Source: Acidobacteriota bacterium (lineage in GTDB: Bacteria; Acidobacteriota; Holophagae; Holophagales; Holophagaceae). From it: 9,078 nt of DNA. Position 1 is the stretch's first letter. Every line of letters begins with the position of its first letter. The notes beneath the pieces were generated by a model. The model did not search any database. It saw only the letters and a list, made by a program, of their open reading frames with translations, and was not told the origin of the DNA. Positions 6,184 through 9,078 of the stretch are shown here, piece after piece. The stretch spans positions 1-9,078 of the forward strand of contig JAJYBX010000049.1 of NCBI GenBank assembly GCA_021778785.1. Direction: 5' to 3'. Both the position numbers and the translations under genes were made by a program.

Positions 6184-7977
6184 TTGAACCCCATCCGCCG
6201 TTTCTTCCGCCACCACCTGAGGCCCTACCTTCCCGGGACCCTCCTCGGCGGCGTCCTGCTCACGGTCGGGAACAGCCTCCAGGCCCTCATCCTCGTGGCC
6301 CTCAAGCTGCTCTTCGACCACCAGCTGGGCATGGCCGGCGGCGGCGTGGCCAAGTGGCCCCAGGCCGTCCAGGCCCTCACCCGCTTCCTGCCCCCCGCCG
6401 AGACCCTCCAGTCCAGCATCCTCCTCATTCCGGCCATCATCGCCGGGCTGTTCTTCCTCCGCGGCCTCTTCCTCTACGCCGGCTCCGTCCTGGTGGCCCG
6501 CAGCGGCATGAAGGCCGTGAAGGACCTCCGCGAGCGCCTCTTCGACCGGGTGCTGCAGCAGGATCCCGCCTTCTTCCAGACCCGCCCCGTGGGTGAGCTC
6601 ATGAACCGCATCCTGGGGGACGTGGGCCTGGTGCAGCAGCTCGTGTCCACCCAGGTGGCCGAGCTCCTCCGGCAGGTCACCATGGCCGTGGTCATGGTGG
6701 TCCTCATCGTGCGCACCGACTGGCGCCTGGCCCTGGTGCTCGTGGCCCTCTTCCCCCTGGTGTTCCTCCCCATCAAGCACCTGACCCGGCTCATCCGGCG
6801 CCAGGGGCACAAGGCCCAGAGCAGCTCCGACACCCTGCTCCAGCGCCTCAAGGAGGTGCTCTCCAACATGCGGGTGGTGAAGGCCTTCGCCCGGGAAGAC
6901 TACGAATCCCGGCGCTTCCGGAACCAGAGCCACGGCCTCTACCGCCTGGGGATGAAGGTGGTCCGCATCCAGTCCCTGTCGAGCCCGATCATGGAGAGCG
7001 TGGGCGGCCTCCTCCTCGCGGGGCTGGCCCTCTACGGCGCGGCGCGGATCCGCAGCGGAGCCATGACCGGCGGCGACTTCCTCATGTTCCTCCTGGCCAT
7101 CTACCAGCTCTACGACCCCATCCGGCGCCTGACCCGGATGTTCGGCGAGATGCAGATGAGCACCGTGGCCCTGGAGCGCATCTTCTCGCTGCTCGACGTC
7201 CAGCCCCGGCTGATCGCCCCGGTGGACCCCAGGCCCGTGCCGGTCCATCCCTCGGTCCTCCGCTTCGAGGGCGTGGCCTTCGCCTACGACGAGAAGCATC
7301 CCGTGCTCCGCGGCATCGACCTCGAGGTTCGGAGCGGGGAGACGGTGGCGCTCGTGGGCGGCAGCGGCGGCGGGAAGACCACCCTCGTGAACCTGGTCCC
7401 CCGGTTCTTCGATCCCTCCGCCGGCCGCATCACCCTGGATGGCACGGACCTGCGGGACTTCGATCCCCGCGAGCTGCGGAAGATCATCGGCATCGTCACC
7501 CAGGAGACCCTCCTCTTCCTGGACACGGTGCATGACAACATCGCCTACGGCCTCGACGCCGACCGCGGGGCGGTCATCGCTGCGGCGCGGAAGGCCCATG
7601 CCCACGACTTCATCGCCGCCCTCCCCAAGGGCTACGACACCCCCCTGGCCGAGACGGGCTCGAGCCTCTCCGGCGGCCAGCGTCAGCGCATCGCCATCGC
7701 GCGGGCCCTGCTCCAGGACCCCCCCATCCTCATCCTCGACGAGGCCACCAGCGCCCTCGATACCGAGAGCGAGCGCGCGGTCCAGGCGGCCCTGGAGGCC
7801 CTCATGGAGAACCGCACCACCCTCGTCATCGCCCACCGGCTCAGCACCATCCAGCGGGCCACCCGCATCTGCGCCCTGAAGCAGGGCCGGATCGTGGAGG
7901 AGGGCACCCACGAATCCCTCCTCTCCCGGGACGGCGAGTACGCCCGGCTGCACCGCCTGCAGTTCTCCGAAGCCTGA
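6184..7977 (+). CDS. msbA: MsbA-type lipid A exporter, fused permease/ATPase half-transporter
   Basis: 597 residues, inner membrane; works as a homodimer that flips lipid A-core, or a related lipid, to the outer leaflet using ATP. Membrane helices lie at about 18-44, 79-105, 163-178, 181-200, 268-288 and 297-313. The nucleotide-binding domain has A-loop Tyr368, Walker A GGSGGGKT (392-399), Q-loop Gln440, signature LSGGQ (495-499), Walker B ILILDE with Asp519 and catalytic Glu520, and H-loop His551. The run [14 protein letters not shown] and the ending LHRLQFSEA are close to E. coli MsbA (ending LHKMQF). Start is TTG 6184 with GAGG 5 bases upstream (6175-6178); the ATG at 6168 is out of frame. 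It lies 34 bases after the TPR/HEAT gene and 10 before queA. The substrate is inferred from family; other type IV exporters of lipids or drugs look similar. Confidence 0.88.
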   Translation: MNPIRRFFRHHLRPYLPGTLLGGVLLTVGNSLQALILVALKLLFDHQLGMAGGGVAKWPQAVQALTRFLPPAETLQSSILLIPAIIAGLFFLRGLFLYAGSVLVARSGMKAVKDLRERLFDRVLQQDPAFFQTRPVGELMNRILGDVGLVQQLVSTQVAELLRQVTMAVVMVVLIVRTDWRLALVLVALFPLVFLPIKHLTRLIRRQGHKAQSSSDTLLQRLKEVLSNMRVVKAFAREDYESRRFRNQSHGLYRLGMKVVRIQSLSSPIMESVGGLLLAGLALYGAARIRSGAMTGGDFLMFLLAIYQLYDPIRRLTRMFGEMQMSTVALERIFSLLDVQPRLIAPVDPRPVPVHPSVLRFEGVAFAYDEKHPVLRGIDLEVRSGETVALVGGSGGGKTTLVNLVPRFFDPSAGRITLDGTDLRDFDPRELRKIIGIVTQETLLFLDTVHDNIAYGLDADRGAVIAAARKAHAHDFIAALPKGYDTPLAETGSSLSGGQRQRIAIARALLQDPPILILDEATSALDTESERAVQAALEALMENRTTLVIAHRLSTIQRATRICALKQGRIVEEGTHESLLSRDGEYARLHRLQFSEA

Positions 7978-7987
7978 CCGGCCCGCC

Positions 7988-9052
7988 ATGCAGCGCTCCG
8001 ATTTCCACTTCGACCTTCCGCCGGAGCTGATCGCCCAGCATCCCTCCCCCGAGCGTGACGGCGCCCGCCTCCTGGTGGTGGATGCCCGGACCGGTGTCTG
8101 GTCCCACCGGGCCATCCGCGACCTGCCTGACCTCCTGCCGGAGGCCTGCCTCTGCGTGCCCAACGACGTGCGGGTGCGCCACGCCCGGCTCTTCCTGAAG
8201 CGTGCCGGGGGCGGGGCCGGCGAGGCCCTGCTGCTGCGCAGCCTGGGCGGGGGCGCCTTCGAGGCCATGGTGAAGCCCGGGGCGCGCCTGAAGCCCGGGG
8301 CCCGGGCCACCGTGGTGGACCCTGTCTCCGCCAACGCACTGGCCGAGCTGCAGGTGCTGGAGACCCTGCCCGAGGGCCTCCGCGCCGTGCGCGTCCATTC
8401 GGACCACGGCCTGGACTGGGACGAGATCGACCGCATTGGCCGCCTGCCCCTGCCGCCCTACATCGAGCACCTGGCCGAGGGCGAGGACGAGACCCGCTAC
8501 CAGACCGTCTTCGCCGCCAGCCAGGGCGAGGCCGTGGCCGCCCCCACGGCGGGCCTCCACTTCACGCCGGAGCTCATCGGGCGGCTCCGTGGGCGGGGCT
8601 GCGGGTGGCATCCCGTGCGCCTCCATGTGGGCCTTGGCACCTTCCGGCCCATGACCGCCGAGCGCCTCGAGGACCACGCCATGCACGAGGAGCGCTACGA
8701 GGTCCCCACCGACACCGCCGCGGTTCTCGACCCCGTCCTGCGGGACCGGACCCGCCCCGTCCTCTGCGTGGGCACCACGTCCCTGCGCACCCTGGAGGCC
8801 GCCTGGGACGGCACGACCCTCGCGCGGGAAGGCGCCACGCGCCTCTTCATCACCCCGGGCTACACCCTGCGCACGGCCGACCACCTGCTCACCAACTTCC
8901 ACCTGCCCGAGAGCACCCTCTTCGTGCTGGTCAGCGCGCTGATGGGCCTCGACCTCGCCAAGGCCGCCTACGCCGAGGCGGTGCGCGAGCGGTACCGCTT
9001 TTTCAGCTATGGCGACGCGATGCTGATCCTGGACGCGGGACGCTACAAGTAG
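7988..9052 (+). CDS. queA: S-adenosylmethionine:tRNA ribosyltransferase-isomerase
   Basis: 354 residues, full family length. It transfers and isomerises the ribosyl group of S-adenosylmethionine onto 7-aminomethyl-7-deazaguanine at the tRNA wobble position, giving epoxyqueuosine (queuosine pathway, cytoplasm). Family motifs in order: FDLPPELIAQHP (8-19), VPNDVRVRHARLF (57-69), LPLPPYI (153-159), YQTVF (171-175), VAAPTAGLHF (183-192), HVGLGTFRP (213-221), HEERYEVP (233-240), VGTTSLRTLE (261-270), FITPGYTLRTADHLLTNFHLP (287-307), YRFFSYGDAMLI (336-347). Nothing is missing. ATG 7988 is 10 bases past the msbA stop, with no good Shine-Dalgarno, so it probably depends on translation of msbA. No other queuosine gene (tgt, queC, queG) is in the window. 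Confidence 0.96.
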   Translation: MQRSDFHFDLPPELIAQHPSPERDGARLLVVDARTGVWSHRAIRDLPDLLPEACLCVPNDVRVRHARLFLKRAGGGAGEALLLRSLGGGAFEAMVKPGARLKPGARATVVDPVSANALAELQVLETLPEGLRAVRVHSDHGLDWDEIDRIGRLPLPPYIEHLAEGEDETRYQTVFAASQGEAVAAPTAGLHFTPELIGRLRGRGCGWHPVRLHVGLGTFRPMTAERLEDHAMHEERYEVPTDTAAVLDPVLRDRTRPVLCVGTTSLRTLEAAWDGTTLAREGATRLFITPGYTLRTADHLLTNFHLPESTLFVLVSALMGLDLAKAAYAEAVRERYRFFSYGDAMLILDAGRYK

Positions 9053-9078
9053 TCCACGAACTGGTGGATCACGGGGAT
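9043..9078 (-). CDS. Possible 3' end of a convergent gene (partial)
   Basis: On the minus strand, bases 9078 to 9043 read as 11 codons and a TAG stop: IPVIHQFVDYL. All eight third positions that fall outside queA are G or C, while the A and T bases sit in first and second positions. That is the codon pattern of the genes in this window. If real, the gene converges on queA and their ends overlap by 10 bases. The stretch is too short for identification, and it could equally be spacer. Confidence 0.3.
   Translation of the reverse strand: MPVIHQFVDYL

Noticed and set aside
8270..8305. Tandem 18-base near-repeat in queA encoding KPGAR twice
   Set aside because: This part of QueA proteins commonly reads as Lys-Pro-Gly-type turns, so the repeat is explained by family sequence plus limited codon choice.
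6103..8436. 777-codon open frame on the minus strand
   Set aside because: Antisense to msbA and queA, both certain from motifs. The Glu/Gly/His/Gln-rich product is a mirror of their codon bias.
9053..9068. Short inverted repeat TCCAC/GTGGA after queA as a terminator
   Set aside because: A 5-base stem without a T tract is too weak, and the bases may be coding on the other strand.

Overview
The window is a GC-rich (roughly 70% by eye), strongly GC3-biased bacterial chromosome segment. Nine genes or gene fragments lie on the + strand, packed head to tail with almost no intergenic space. The housekeeping genes (rnc, msbA, queA), a lipid A-type exporter implying an outer membrane, and an ECF sigma factor operon suggest a Gram-negative chromosome. 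Gene content and protein style are reminiscent of Acidobacteriota of the Holophagae/Geothrix type. That assignment is an inference from memory and could be wrong at phylum level. No mobile element, CRISPR array, tRNA or rRNA was seen.

Layout. 2-469: 3' part of rnc (RNase III). 505-1218: a HisA-family TIM barrel in which the first catalytic Asp is Asn. 1227-3014: a 595-residue helical-repeat protein of unknown role. 3057-4073: a secreted lipoprotein of unknown role. 4070-4666: an ECF-type sigma factor. 4663-5337: a single-pass membrane protein in the usual anti-sigma position. 5334-6149: an exported TPR/HEAT protein with a C-terminal domain resembling one found beside DUF4097 proteins. 6184-7977: MsbA-type ABC exporter. 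7988-9052: queA. The last 36 bases may hold the 3' end of a convergent gene.

The most interesting part is 3057-6149. Four genes (lipoprotein, sigma factor, membrane protein, TPR/HEAT protein) are joined by three successive ATGA stop/start overlaps, so they are probably translated as a coupled unit. This looks like an envelope-sensing sigma/anti-sigma module. The presumed anti-sigma lacks the zinc-binding His/Cys motif of the common ZAS class, and the lipoprotein and TPR/HEAT protein are candidates for envelope partners. The msbA gene immediately downstream could be co-transcribed or have its own weak promoter in the 34-bp gap.

The second point of interest is the HisA-like protein: fold hallmarks are kept but several active-site positions are changed, and no other his gene is in view. 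The rest is ordinary housekeeping. Nothing here proves a previously undescribed system; the sigma module is the best candidate.
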